From NCBI GenBank assembly GCA_963669155.1, contig OZ022593.1, positions 15,875,758 to 15,939,757 on the forward strand: a stretch of DNA of 64,000 nt, in the 5' to 3' direction. Positions 38,961-51,851 of this stretch are shown in pieces. Under the pieces are notes generated by a model. The model was given only the letters and a program-made list of their open reading frames with translations. It was not told the DNA's origin and did no database searches. The translations under genes and the position numbers were made by a program. Source of the DNA: Arbacia lixula (taxonomy: Eukaryota; Echinodermata; Echinoidea; Arbacioida; Arbaciidae). How positions within the stretch are numbered: position 1 is the stretch's first letter; each line of letters opens with the position of its first letter.

Positions 38961-39177
38961 ACACTACAGCTCAAAGAAATTGGCATAGGGAAAGGGAAGG
39001 GAAGAAAGGGAAGCCGCGGTATATTTTGTCCAGTTCAGCATGAAACATGATGCTTTTTATGCTAAAGCATTATGTTTCATGCTGAACTAGACAAAATATA
39101 CAGCGGTTTAAAAATGACGCTCCTTCCCTTTCTTCCTTTTCCCTTTCCCTATGCCAATCCCTTTGAGCTGCAGTGTA
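38961..39177. mobile_element. Foldback element, ACTCCAGCTCAAAGG family, copy 2
   Basis: Same family as 15586-15805; the arms again carry TTTTGTCCAGTTCAGCATGA and its complement, with the loop near 39057. Confidence 0.8.
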
Positions 39178-39209
39178 CACACCATCTGAAGGCGATTTCA
39201 TACTTGTGT

Positions 39210-39302
39210 TTAACCCTTTGCGCGCCAAACAAATTGCTGTTCTACGGGATTTGTGTGTATTACTTGGGAATAAAATACACATGTGGCTCACAAAGATTTA
39301 AA
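39210..39302. repeat. AACCCTTT-type repeat
   Basis: TTTAACCCTTTGCGCGCCAA to GGCTCACAAAGATTTAAA with GATTTGTGTGTATTACTT inside. It lies next to the 38961 foldback. Confidence 0.55.
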
Positions 39303-39638
39303 ATCATTTTTAGACATTTTATGTAACATGGAGATAAATACCTAGAGTAACACAACTACATGCCTTTGTTAATGATGTATTCACCAAAAAGCTTTTCAAG
39401 TCGGAAGTCATAGAATTGGTATCTGGACAAGATAATGGTTTATTATTACTGTGAATAACATAATTCATCTATTGATCTCATTTCCTTCATGCATTTACTC
39501 CAATGATGTGCATATTCTACTTTACAGCCTAGAGCAACCATATGACCCCACATCCCCAATTATCTTTAATATTGATGTTTTCCAATCTTGGCCAATCTCT
39601 CGATAGCGTTGCCCAATTTCCTCCGTTTATCCTGACTT

Positions 39639-39703
39639 CCAGCCCAGAGGGCAGTCATTCCAGCCCAGAGGGCAGTCATTCTAGCCCAAAGGGAAGTCAT
39701 TCC
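39639..39703. repeat. 21-base tandem repeat, three copies
   Basis: CCAGCCCAGAGGGCAGTCAT repeated, the third copy diverged. Confidence 0.85.
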
Positions 39704-40573
39704 AATATCCCTTAGTGCCATTTACATTTTGATCTCCGCCTATTACTGCAGAGACGCAAGGGCCATTAGACCAATCACTTTTAAGTCAGACCAAATTGCA
39801 AAATGATTGTTTTCAGTCGGTGGACGGAAATCGGTGATTTCATCCGTGTCAATCAAACTAGATCCTCAGCTTCTTTCAGGCTTGATATGTGAAAGTTGCA
39901 AAGGGCTTTTAGGCGCCTTAAATGTAGCAAATGAGCAGAGTCTGGTTACTCTAATGCCAGAAATTGATACATGAATCTTCATTTGAAAGAAATGAGATTT
40001 AAATGTAGGTAAGTAAAGGTATCTGTATTCAGTAGGTTGAAATTTCTGCTTTCCATATATATATATGATTTGTATACACAATTTTAACAAGAACCTTGAT
40101 GTCTCTTGTTATGCAGTTACATAACCATAATGAAAGTAGACAGATGTGCTTTCAGTATAATTATGTCCTTCAAATGATTTTGAGAAAGCCTTATATGCCA
40201 CAGACATTGTAATACATAGGAGAAAAGAGTGAAAAAAGTGGATCTTTACATTTATATCTCTTACAAATTTATTGTAAAATCCATATTCAATCAATTGAAG
40301 ATTAGTATGCATAACAACATAAATCAATATTATTATCATTATCAAAGAACATCAAGAAAACATAACATACCAATCCACGATGGAGACATATTTGTAAGCA
40401 TGAATATGCTCAGACAGGGTTGGGATAAAGTCTTGAGTCATTTAGTGAATCATTCCAATTAAATGTGACTCAATTACCATTACTCACAGTAGCACAGCAG
40501 TCTGAAACTATGAATGCACATGGGAAATCTAGTAATGGTTTATGCCTATGCTTGCCAGGCCAATAAAATAAAT

Positions 40574-40579
40574 GAGAGA

Positions 40580-40646
<67 letters not shown>
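40574..40646. repeat. GA microsatellite
   Basis: Nearly pure GA. Confidence 0.95.
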
Positions 40647-40650
<4 letters not shown>

Positions 40651-42513
40651 GGAGGAAAAGGGAGACAATAGGAGACAGGGAAGCATATTGACAAGTTCCC
40701 ATGGTGATCACTCCATTCATGAAATGCTATGACTCATGAGTAATTGTTACGCCTCCCGTTCATTCTATTGAAAGGGTGACAAAAAATATTCCAGACATCA
40801 AGGGTCTTCAGCTTCAGCTGACTGCAACTATGGATTGTGGTGTCAAAATCGGTATGCTGCCCTCTCTTGTTTACAATCAGCACAATGTCATGATACTCAT
40901 TTGCCATAAGCATTGAACAGTGTTCGTAAGCCTCGTTTGTATAACACCATTCAGATATGATGTCAATATGCATTGGATAAAAAAGACCAACATATGAAAT
41001 TACTTGGAATCTTATGTTTGTTTTGATATGCCAAGATTTTTCATAGACATGTATGTACTTACAAAAATAATGTGACCAATTCATAGTTAAGTTTAAACAT
41101 GGGAAAGATAAAAGTGATAATGGAAATATGATAATTTTGATGCCGTTGCTGCCAGTAATAACATTCTTCCTGAACTACAGACTAATATGAACAAGATCTG
41201 GGGTCAAATAAACATGTCTGTCTTCATAATAGCTTTTGTGTACCTCCTGACTTTCACACAAATGTCAACACCCCTACCCCTTTAATACACAGTCAAGCCC
41301 ATTTCTTTCAGCACTGATCCAAGCATTCACAAGTGTGATTTTTCCACCAGCTAATTGAGCCTAAGAAAACTGTGAAAGGTCAAAGTTCAGTTGGAAACAA
41401 GCTGCCGGGCATGTTTCCACTGACACCTTGAGTCGGTTGTAGAAACAGGATCCCAAATGCTCCTAAGGTTTGTTTCCATTTTACAGGGATATTGTAGCTT
41501 TTATCTCTCTCTCTCTCTCTGCTGCACCAATGCAAACATTTCTGAGTCTGGAGACCTAGACTACCTTTGCATCCCTCTGTGTAGTGTAGGGAGATCACAG
41601 AGGGAAGAAAGAAGGAGTCTACACATCCAGTCTTACTTATGGATGCATCATTATATCACAAATAAACACTGCATAGCCTGAAACCTAGGCTAAGAGAGGG
41701 GAAGCTGCAAAGCAGTATCTGTTGTCACACTTTGTTTCTTTTAACAAGATCCTAAGTTTCAAAACTACACCAAAGTATGTGCTACCAGCAGTCAATGCAA
41801 ACATGACCATGAACGAGATCACATGCTTTGTTATCATACCTGTTACCCGCCTCTGAAGGCCTACTTCTATTCCACAAAATTTGTGTATGTAGTTTATCTT
41901 GAAATGTGAGAGGATTGATATGAAAAGAGTGATTATTTTGCATCTGTTGACATCGCATGAAAGAGCATACATTTTTGCAGAAGAAGAACCATCTTTGGCA
42001 TTTAGTGAAATGTAATACTGTAAAAATGACTTTTTAAAGCAAAAGAAGGGTCTTATGATCACTGAATCTTCACATTGGCAATATCCTTAAAGTAGGATAC
42101 GCCATTACATTTGAATGTTTACAAGCAAGTATTAATTTGGTGGTTTGCTTTATAGGTTTTTCTACTCTGTGCTTTTGTGTTTGTGGATAAGAAAATGTAC
42201 CTCATAACCACAGGTATGCTGAACATTGACTTAAAAAGTCAACTTGAAAAGTCATTGCACTTTGGGAACAATGACCCAATGCTTACTGGGGCATTCTGTT
42301 TATTTACATTCTCTCTTTCATGTGTGTCTGTTTTCCATTGGTAATTTTTTGACTCAACAAACTGGCTGATAACTCAGTTAAAAATATGAACCGTTTCAAG
42401 GTAATAATATATGCTGTCTTCCTGATTTCTTATTTCCTTTTAATCCACAGGCTCTGATTTTCTTCTTTTACATGTTACAAAAGGACCACCATTTTAAGTA
42501 TTAAAACTAAGGG

Positions 42514-42887
42514 TTAAAGGGCATATACTGTACTGGGAAGGCAAAAAAGCCTTCAAAATGTAATTGTTAGCAATCTTCTTGCCAATGGACTTAAATTCAT
42601 GTATTGTCTAATTTAGAAGCTTGCTTAAAGTTATTTGCCCTTTAATGATCCACATATGGAGTAATTAATGATTAATGATTTAATCCTCAAAATGTTCGGC
42701 CCGAACATTTCGAGGATTTGTGATTTAATCACTCATTACTCCGAAAGTAGATCATTTGAGGGCAAATAACTTTCAGCAAGCTTGTAAAATAGACAATACA
42801 TGAATTTAAGACCATTGGCAAGAAGATTACTAACAATTAGCTTTTGAAGGCTTTTTTGCCTTCCCAGTACAGTTTATGCCCTTTAAA
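42514..42887. mobile_element. TTAA-ended foldback element, copy 1
   Basis: A 374-base, nearly complete inverted repeat. It starts TTAAAGGGCATATACTGTAC and ends with the complement TGCCCTTTAA; the arms share GGGAAGGCAAAAAAGCC and meet at an AATGTTCGGCCCGAACATT centre. It would fold into one long hairpin. TTAA at both ends fits a piggyBac-type or similar target site. Confidence 0.8.
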
Positions 42888-43416
42888 CTTTACATGATAC
42901 AGGCCACACTCTGGGTGCTAAACAATAAAGTCAAACATTGTAATATCACAAAAATTTACAATTAATTTTATTTTTTCCCAAGATCCCAGCCCAACAACTT
43001 AAGATTTGGATTCTGATTTGATTCTTCTGTGAGGATTCTTTATTTGTTTCTATATATTTTGCAAAAAAAACATGAAAATATGCTACAAACTCCCAAAAGC
43101 ATAAGGCTCAAACAATATTCAAAAGAAAAAAAAAACAGGGCAATATTCATGCCTCTCTCAATCCAACCACCTCTTGAAAATCCATAAATCATGAAATGAT
43201 ATGAAATATGCTGAAAACAGCAAGCAGCACAAATAGATGGGACCACTGCTAGCGCTAATCTCCCAGGCTCCAGAGAGGGGAGAGGACTGACGAACCTTTT
43301 CGCCCCGAGATCAAAAGGCCCTGAAAGATTGAATTTGCCGAACGAAGGGAGGGGAAGGAAACATCGAGGGAGCCCTACTAATGAGAAACACAGTTGGTGG
43401 CTTCTATGAATCCATT

Positions 43417-43494
43417 TAACGCTTTATGTGCCACTGCCTGCAGTGCACACGAAACTCCCATAGAACAGCATTTTGACCAGTACAGAGAGGGTTA
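43417..43494. repeat. AACCCTTT-type repeat
   Basis: TTAACGCTTTATGTGCCACT to ACAGAGAGGGTTAA, with CTCCCATAGAACAGCATTTT inside. Confidence 0.5.
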
Positions 43495-44102
43495 AGGCTT
43501 GTATATGATGCAGTGGGGATATGGTATCAGGAAAGTGTCTGAATATAATAAGCCTAGTAGTGTTTGTACACATTGCATATCTTCTGTGTTATATTTTACA
43601 GTGTTGCACATATAAACACACATATTGTTATTACATATTTGCTAAGTTTGACAGATTTTGCAATTAAAAATAAGATGCCCAATAAAATCATATCGCAAAT
43701 GTCTTGTCATCTCCCACAAAAATGCCAAGCCCCCTGTGGAATATTGTTACTGCTATAAATCTATTTTGAAAGCTTTTCGAGTTGAAGAATGGTCATCTTC
43801 TCCGAGTGGGAAATGTCAAGCCATCAACTGACCACCAGCCAGGCGGGTCAGAGTGAAAGGTGTGAGCGATATTCCCTCTCTCCTCCATCCGTCAACTGCC
43901 CAAGTTTCTCTCATTATAGCCTCATTTTCTATCAGCCCACCAAATTATCACCCAATTTACGCACTGCTGGTGCAATGCTGGCTTCCCACAATAGGTCATT
44001 GAAAGTCCGGGGAGCCCTTTTGCTGGTCAAAAAACAGGAAGAGAACACTGTCTAACTTCCCTCACAATATTAAAACTGGAATCTGACTTTAAGTACAGTT
44101 CT

Positions 44103-44212
44103 GGGGCCATATTCATGAAACCTTACTAACCCTAGTTAGCTGCTAAGTGCATTCAGCTGCATGCATTTTAGTAACTAACTAGGCTAGTAAGCTTTCATGA
44201 ATATGGCCCTGG
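44103..44212. mobile_element. CATATTCATGAAACC foldback
   Basis: Ends GGGGCCATATTCATGAAACC and AGCTTTCATGAATATGGCCC, same family as 5673. Confidence 0.75.
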
Positions 44213-45405
44213 TGATCGCTAGATTTCAAGGAAGTTTTGGTTGGGTTGTCCCAAACCTACTGATACCTGTAGCCTAAAAAACTGGAAACCTCTCTCCGCA
44301 TTGGCAATGCATGCGTTGATGCGAGCAATAACCACTGACTGACACATCCCATACTGACAGGGCCAATAAGTAATATGAATTTAGACTATGGTCACTATGA
44401 AATGGGGTGTTTCAAAGGGAAACAAGAATATTTTTTGCTTTCACTTAAAAAAAAAGCAAACCTCTGACTGTAAGATTTTATACATGATTTTATACATGTA
44501 TACTGCTGACACCTGCCCAGTTTTATGATTTTCGTAAAAGGGGGACTCTACCTTTAAACAAAATTTTCGCCAACTTTTGCTCACTAAAAGAACTTTGAGA
44601 ATAATTTGATTTTTGCAAGTGAGTTTGAATTCCCACAGTGAGGGGAGATTGGGTGGGAAGTGAACTTTTTCCCTTTTCCCAGGTAAACTTAAAAATAGAC
44701 CCATCAAATCTTGTAGATAAATCTGGAATCTTATGTCATATAGCAGCTCCAAGCCCTAATCTATTCTTCCTACATTAACGTCATTTACCTGTTCCCCCAA
44801 GATTTACTGCTTTACTAATAAAAATATCAGCAAATTTGTGAATACCACTATTATTACTAAATAATTGAAAACTTCCAGTAAACATTTCATGAGAATCAGA
44901 CAACTGTTCATCACAATATCTAAATTATAATTGTGTCATTGTAATATCTAACTTGGTATAAGGAGAGCATTACTTCTGATATTAGCATTCTACATGTACT
45001 TGATACTTAGATCCTTATCTGTTAAATTGCATGCATGGCATCACCTATTCTTTTAAATATGAATTCATGGAAAATCAAGGCTCAAAAGCACATCTTAAAA
45101 ACAGTTTTCTGTTGACATCACACCTCTTAATTATTTGTGAACTATCATATTATTTGATATACCATAAACAAGGAAACATTTCATAAATGTTTTTCTTGAC
45201 AAGAATTGTGACTTTGGCAGTTCAACTTGCAACGGAGAGCCAGCAACTTCTCAAATTTCTTTAGAGCATCTCATTACGGTCAATAACCTCACTGGATCCC
45301 TTCCAAGATATATTCCTGGAGGTATTTTACACCAAGTAGATCAAAGACAAAAGTAGGCCATTCACTCTTCAAGACAGCTCACATCACAGCCCCCCTCCCT
45401 TTAAC

Positions 45406-45552
45406 CATCTGAGTCCCAAGCCAGGTAAAGCCTATTGATTTATTACACATTTCACGCACCTACATGTATGGTTAACTCCTTTAGTACCAAGCTAGGAAAA
45501 GCCTATTATAAAGTTAACACACTTCATGCACCAATGGTACTGAGAGGGTTAA
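45406..45552. repeat. AACCATCT/AACTCCTT repeats, two tandem units
   Basis: Two related units share ACCAAGC-AGG-AAAGCCTATT and CACTTCA(T/C)GCACC and end GAGAGGGTTAA. Confidence 0.45.
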
Positions 45553-46216
45553 ACACAAGTAAGCAAAGCTGACGGACATACAGGGGGACAGACGGACGGA
45601 CGTGACATCGGAGGCAGATTACGAGCCCTAAATCACCCACATCCACGACTAAAAACCTCCCACCAGCAAGAGGGTAATTAACCCAAATAAGTTAGCCGGG
45701 AAGATGGGAGGCGGAGAGAGATGGGTGAAAAGATACGACATATAGGTGTATCCACACTTTCGGCAGTAATCCATCAAATTTCCATGGTGATCTTCAATTC
45801 TAACAAGTTATCTAGTCACTTTAAGTGCTTATCTCTAGAATTACTTGTATGATTTTTAATTCAAGGCTATGTGTGTTGACACCTCAATTGGGATGAGCAA
45901 TGTGAAAACTTTCATTTTACATTTTATAGTAACACTCAATTTTGGGGTGACTTTATGACTTCAAATTTTGTAAATCAAGCATAAGATATGAAAATGACAA
46001 ATGGTCTAATTCCTGTAACCCTAACCCTTGTCTGGTCTGTAGATAGTGAATGAATATGCAGGCAATGTTGATTATCAAACAAATTTGTTTGTTCCTGTGC
46101 CATGCAAAAGGCTGCTCTTTTGAATAAAAAATCTATCAATTGCACCTGACGAATTCAACTATAAAACCTCAGACAATTCATAGGAGTGACCCTGAATGAC
46201 CTCTGTGGTAAATAAC

Positions 46217-46499
46217 GTACAGGGAATTCAGTACACTCTAGGAATAATCAACATGCCAATTATAATTTGGTATGAGGAAGTGACCAAAATGAATAAAGAC
46301 GTAGCTGTCCACGGTCAATTTTTTTTGCAGACAGAATCCTTAAAAGATGGCATGTGTTGTACAGGGAATTTGGTACACACTAGGAATAATCGACATGCCA
46401 ATTCAAGTTTGATATGAGGAAATGACCAATGCTAATAAGATTGTGTCTGTCCATTGTCAATTTTTGCAGACGGAATCCTTGAAAAGTTGGCATTTGCTG
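46217..46499. repeat. Two-copy tandem repeat, period 142
   Basis: 46217-46358 and 46359-46499 share GTACAGGGAATT, TAGGAATAATC(A/G)ACATGCCAAT, GAGGAA(G/A)TGACCAA and AATTTTTTGCAGAC(A/G)GAATCCTT. Confidence 0.8.
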
Positions 46500-48504
46500 A
46501 TACCCCTTTAGCTCTCATGAGAGCATGACTTGTGTAATACCTCAAAGAGTTTAATGGCTTGGTGTTGAAATGGTTAAAGGTTGTGCTAGGGTCGGTTTGA
46601 AATGCTCTTTCCTCGTAGATCTGAACAGACCTATGGAGAGAGGGAAGAAAGACGTCAGGGATGGGGATGGGAAGGGGGTCGTTAGGGGGAGGAGGACTGC
46701 CCTGGGGCTACAGTCACCGATGAAAGTCATTAATCAAGCGTCTCGCAGATAAGAAATTTATCCAGCGGTCATGGGCACTTTGTTGTTGAGAGTCTGGCGC
46801 AAATCATCATCTGGGAGAAGAATGCTTCTAACAACTGACCATTTTGCATTATTATCACCTCAAAATGTCACTATTTCTTTAGGAAATATATTCATTTAGG
46901 GCAAGTGGAGTCTTGGAATCTTTCAAATCTTTGCAAAACAACTTTTGAAATTTGTTTGACTGCCAGACAAACAAAAGCATGCCCTAATAACAAGAGTGTT
47001 AATTTGTGCATATCCATTGGCAATGAACACTAAATTATTATTACAGTTTAATTGTTTTTAATGAAACACTGTCAATGCTACATCATCTTTTTTCTTAATA
47101 TTGGTTTGTATAGCTCTAGAATGTTATGATAATAACAATAATTTGATAAACTGAATCTGAACTCTGACCTTTTGCAGAACAGTTGCTCTGTAATAACCCT
47201 AACAGTCATGTGTATTAGTTTACCTCTGTTATATGGACATCAAATTTATATAAATTTTATACAAATTACACTAATGTTGTTTCTTTAATTTTTCCACAAC
47301 GTGATGCCTGAGTACTTAAAAAAATAGTTGGCTATTTCTTTTGTGCTGAAATAAATATTGGCAAATGTTGTTAGTCTTCAGTTGATCTATAGTTTCTCTG
47401 TTGTGGTATGTCACAAAAAATTGCCCTAACCGTATGGAATTACCCACGTGCCCCCTACACAGATACCCCACGTTGCCCTACCTTTTGATTGATACTTACT
47501 ATTCAATATATCTTACTATCAAACCTGGACACAATCCAAGTCTTCCATGATCTTTTTAACTCATGTATTGTCTCTCTCTTGTTTTGTCTCTGGCAACGAG
47601 GAACTTACTCTCCCAAAACAATGTCGCCCAAATATCTAGGTTATTGGGCTGACTAACGATGTGTGTTGCACGCTATCGCATACACGATATCTAGGGGCAT
47701 GCCATACAGACATTTAATCAGTATTAAAAAAATATTTTTCTTCCAGTTAAATCATTTAATGTTTGCATTTAAAAAAAAAATCACTATTATTTTTCACATT
47801 GCAGAATAATGTACCTTTGATATCATTACTATCATTATCATATTATATTACTACTTATTACCTGGGAGGCTAAAAGTACTTTGATAAATTCAAACAATAT
47901 AGAGACATGAGCTACAAATACAAAATGCTGAAAAGACATGTCTTCAGGGCATTGGTGAAAGCATGAACTGATGAAGACTGTCTCATGAGAGCTAAAATTA
48001 GAAAGGAATTTCAGAAAAAAAAAGTGAAGAAATTTCTGATTGCTGATTACGGATGGTGTCCATCAACTATCAGGACGATTTGGGATCATGTTTAATCTCT
48101 GGGATCTCTGACCAAGATGACACGGTCTAATCTATATCTCCTTTCTAGAGGAAGTCGGATCCCCCTGGATTGCAGCAGGCACTGCCAAAACAAACAGCAA
48201 ACGAGCTGAAAATTGAGTTTTCCTCGTCCTTTTTTCTGTAGATGACATGATATCCAATTGGGATCACTTCCCCTCCATGGAAGATTTATTTGCGGCAGCC
48301 TATTTAGCTGATTGACTGGAACCTGTTTGTTTTCCATTTAGGACTTTAGAAGGTATGTCTTTTGATTTGAAGAGTGGGCTTATAATGGATTAGGGATTTG
48401 GGCTAAGAACTATCCTTTTATGATAATCAATGCTGTAATTATCAAAATCATTTTTATCACTGTAAGTATCAATTCCCTCTTCCACCCTACCCCCTTTGTG
48501 TTTT

Positions 48505-48847
48505 ATCTCCCCTTTCTCTCTCTCTCTCTCTTGCTCTTTTCTCTTCTCCTCTCCCCCTCTACCTCTCTTTCTCTACACACACACACACACACACACACGG
48601 CATGCACATACATACACACACACACACGCACATATACATACTCCTCTTATTCCATCATCATATCTCTCTCTCTCTCTCTCTCTCTCTTACTCTCTCTCTT
48701 TTGCTCTTTTCCATTCTCCTCTCCCCCTCTACCTCTCTTTCTCTCTACACACACACACACACACACATGGCATGCACATACATACACACACACACACACA
48801 CGCACATATACATACTCCTCTTATTCCATCATATATCTCTATCTCTT

Positions 48848-48883
<36 letters not shown>

Positions 48884-48985
48884 TCTCTCTCACTGTCTCT
48901 ATCTTTCTATCTCAACATCTCTCTACCAGTCGCTACTATCCTCTTTCTCTCTCTTTCTGTTTCAACCCCCTCCCTTTCTCTCTCC
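48505..48985. repeat. CT/CA complex with an internal 170-base duplication
   Basis: Alternating CT and CA runs. CTCCCCCTCTACCTCTCTTT starts at both 48551 and 48721, each followed by a CA run, GGCATGCACATACATACACA and CATACTCCTCTTATTCCATC, so a whole composite unit was duplicated. Three overlapping spurious frames result. Confidence 0.85.
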
Positions 48986-49001
48986 AGCTATACTTCTCTT
49001 G

Positions 49002-49018
49002 CCCCCCCCCCCCCCCCC
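49002..49018. repeat. Poly-C run
   Basis: Seventeen C in a row; similar shorter G or C runs occur at 7287, 7416, 27042, 31167 and 56062. Confidence 0.95.
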
Positions 49019-49204
49019 ATCTCTTCCGGTACAGTTTATTATTGATGTAATACTCTCAGCCCATCCTGTTAGTGTTCCCTAGCCACTGTGGCATCATGAC
49101 AAAGCAGATTCATACATAAAACTAGATAACAAGATTAATAGTCATCAGTGACATGCAGATTATACAAGATATGTCGTTATAATGAACAACAAAAGACCAC
49201 TTAC

Positions 49205-49300
49205 AGGAAGAACAGGATAATCACTGGTCAGATATGTTAACAGCATCACTACCAAAATATGATATTCCCATATTATGTAACACCAATCATTGCCAGTCAT
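49205..49300 (-). CDS. Candidate RasGEF1 first coding exon, 32 codons
   Basis: ATG at 49300 on the minus strand, with an in-frame TAA 12 bases upstream, opens 32 codons and meets the donor CCT|GTAAGTGG in phase 0. The peptide begins MTGNDWCYIIWEYHI and ends LTSDYPVLP. The nearest TATATA (about 49324-49329) is too close to the ATG to leave a normal leader, so a promoter would have to lie further upstream. Codon composition is unremarkable. Confidence 0.2.
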
Positions 49301-49330
49301 GGGACTAAAGATTTAAATAGGTGTATATAA

Positions 49331-51851
49331 GTAGGCACAGTTAATTCCAGTTTTTTGCTAAAAAAATCATATTTTACTTTATATGCAAAATCCGAGTGCC
49401 TATTCAAAAATTGAAGAAAAAACACGTCTCCCCTCTTACAAATGAAATATTTTGTTTGGGGAAAAAAAGAGAGCAAGTTTTTGCTGTCAGCAAGATATTC
49501 CCAGAGGTGATATTTGCCAGTAGTTTTGTAATGAGGTTGCACCCAAAATGAAGAAAAAGTCCAGTAACCTATATTTCTGTAATATTCCAATGAGCACTGG
49601 TATTTTTGAAGTCAGACTTCCTGAAAAGCAAAATTCCACTTCCCAATGTTTCTGTAATATTCCCATAATCACTTGATCCAATTGACTCACATAGATTATA
49701 CTTGTCATAAATATTAACGTGGATGAGTGTGCCGATAGGGTTAAGTTGTAATGTGGGGTGAAGCCTGCCCCATTTGTGAGTGGCCACCAAAATCTTATGT
49801 ACAAAGCCTCAGAGTGTAAAAATAGATGCAGCAGATCACAGGTATCCATATGAAGGGCGTGGTGGACATAAGGTGGACACCATATTTCTGATATGTTTAT
49901 GAAATAAATTCATGGATAACTGACGGAAACTGCTATTGTTTTCACCCAAGGGGTTAATTCCAAAGGAAATACAGGCATTATGTGCACTCTGAAAGGTGCA
50001 AATTTGAACCTGAATTTCTTAGGGTGATCTAAAGGAAATCAATCATTTCGAATCATGAATTCTCAATGACTATTTCATTCAGAATTCGGCTGTAACACAT
50101 TCACAAATCTCTTTGTTGACATACATAAAGTAACCACTCAGCTAAAAAATAGATAATCAATTTCTATGAATTTTTGCATGATTGGTTTGTTTCAATTTTA
50201 TCATCAAACTTTTTTGGAGAGAAAAAAAGTATGTTCTGAGGTATTACATCAAGTTTTATATATCAATGCATTATTAGTTGATATCAATTTTGTCATACAA
50301 ATATTTGTTCAAGAAAAAAAAAACATGTTTTTGAGTATTTCACCAATTTGTTTTCCCATATACTAAGGTGCTGTAGCTTTAAGACATCCAACATCCCATC
50401 CTTCTAGGCAGCAGGCAAATCCTGACCTTTCAGAGCAGCGCGCCAGGGCTTCGACTAGGGACGAGGTATCGATGATCAGGCACAAAATCAATTTAGTCTG
50501 ATCAGAAAAGAAGGGTGAATCACAACCTTGGGAAGTCTAAGAGAGCTATTTATAAAGACATGATTGTTCTGCTCTCAGAAAATAAGATAAAGGGAAAGGT
50601 CGGTGAACAGGGCGGTTACAGTGCAATATTTGAATTGTTAATGCCAAATTATAAATCAAGGGAAAAAGTAAAATGGTGGAACTAATACAGTGTCTGCATG
50701 AGCACAGCTATACAGTTTATACATGTATGTAGAGCTGTACAATCAGCAATGAGTACAAATAAGATGGCACATTATAGTGTCAAATATCAATTGAACACAA
50801 TTTCACAGAAATTGTGCGTGATCATCTTGGGACACAAATTAAACCTGATCCAATTACATGCGCAATAGGGTCAACAAGTGATAAAAAGTATCCCAACATT
50901 TCGAGGGAGAAAGAAAACGGGGGCCCAGGAAGCCGGGGAATATTTGCTTATCAAAAACCTTTTGCACAAGGTGATGAAGGAATTAGTCAGCAAATTAGTG
51001 GCTGTTACAACACAATTGTCACGCAGTCATTCAATACAACTGACACAATATGTGAGAACACTAACCACATGGGAACAACAACATCACCACCATCAATTAA
51101 CGTGAAGAGATTACAAGTTTGTTCATTCACTCAAATCTCATTCAGAGCAATTGTCTGCAGGTGCCCGCCAAAGCTGTGAATAAATTTCCTATGACATAAT
51201 CAAATAAATCATAAAAAGTGATACATCATCGTACACTTGTCATGCCTATTAAAAAGTATATCGTCAACTTATGTAAGTTTTCATCATCAGATTTGGTTAG
51301 ATTGTTACTATGGCGATGGTTGATGATGAGCAAACAGAGAAACAAACTGTGTTAGTAACCTGGCTTCCAGCCTGTTAGACTTTTATAATCTAAAACAACC
51401 ACAAGTATTCACTCTGGTCTCGCACTGATGAGGCAGATTCCCATTTCTCCCAGTCTGTCTTGGCCAGTAAAGAACTAGAGAATGGAGCATCTCCCCAAGC
51501 AAGACCTGCTTATTGTAGAGTTTGGATTAAAAATGCCAAACAGCCTTGAGGCAAAGCTACTATGACAATTGCATGTTAAGTACAGCATAGGTGACAGCAT
51601 CATAAAGTTGATTTCTCCATACCTCATATTAAGAAAAACTGTCCCATGATGTACAGAGTAGCAATATTCGTATTTTGTTTGCAGTCACGTCTTCTTCCGC
51701 TTGATTGTACTAGTATGGAAACAAACATGACTGCAAATTTTTTTTTGAATGTCACTGTGTGATGCATTATTAGATGGCTTTCATCTATATGGGTTATGGA
51801 GAATTGAATAAAAATGGCACTGGACTGAAAGAAAAGAAACAAAGTTCTTAC
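49331..51851. other. Intron
   Basis: AT-rich with one TAGCCTGG-family foldback (51355-51561). A plus-strand open frame (50814-51179, 121 residues, no ATG at its start) is hydrophilic and unassigned. No splice-bounded exon recognised. Confidence 0.35.
51355..51561. mobile_element. TAGCCTGG-type foldback, copy 5
   Basis: Bounded by TAACCTGGCTTCCAGCCTG and CAGCCTTGAGGCAAAGCTA. Confidence 0.6.

Larger units (their letters stand above)
36262..49204. other. Intron
   Basis: Telomere-type repeats near 36.95 and 37.8 kb, foldbacks at 38961, 42514 and 44103, a two-copy tandem repeat at 46217 and the CT/CA complex at 48.5 kb. A 125-residue minus-strand frame (42062-41685) is the longest non-repetitive one here; it has a hydrophobic stretch but no recognisable domain. 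Confidence 0.4.

Noticed and set aside
48420-49082. 220-codon frame rich in Ser, Leu, His and Thr
   Set aside because: CT/CA repeats keep all three frames open; no coding bias outside the repeats.
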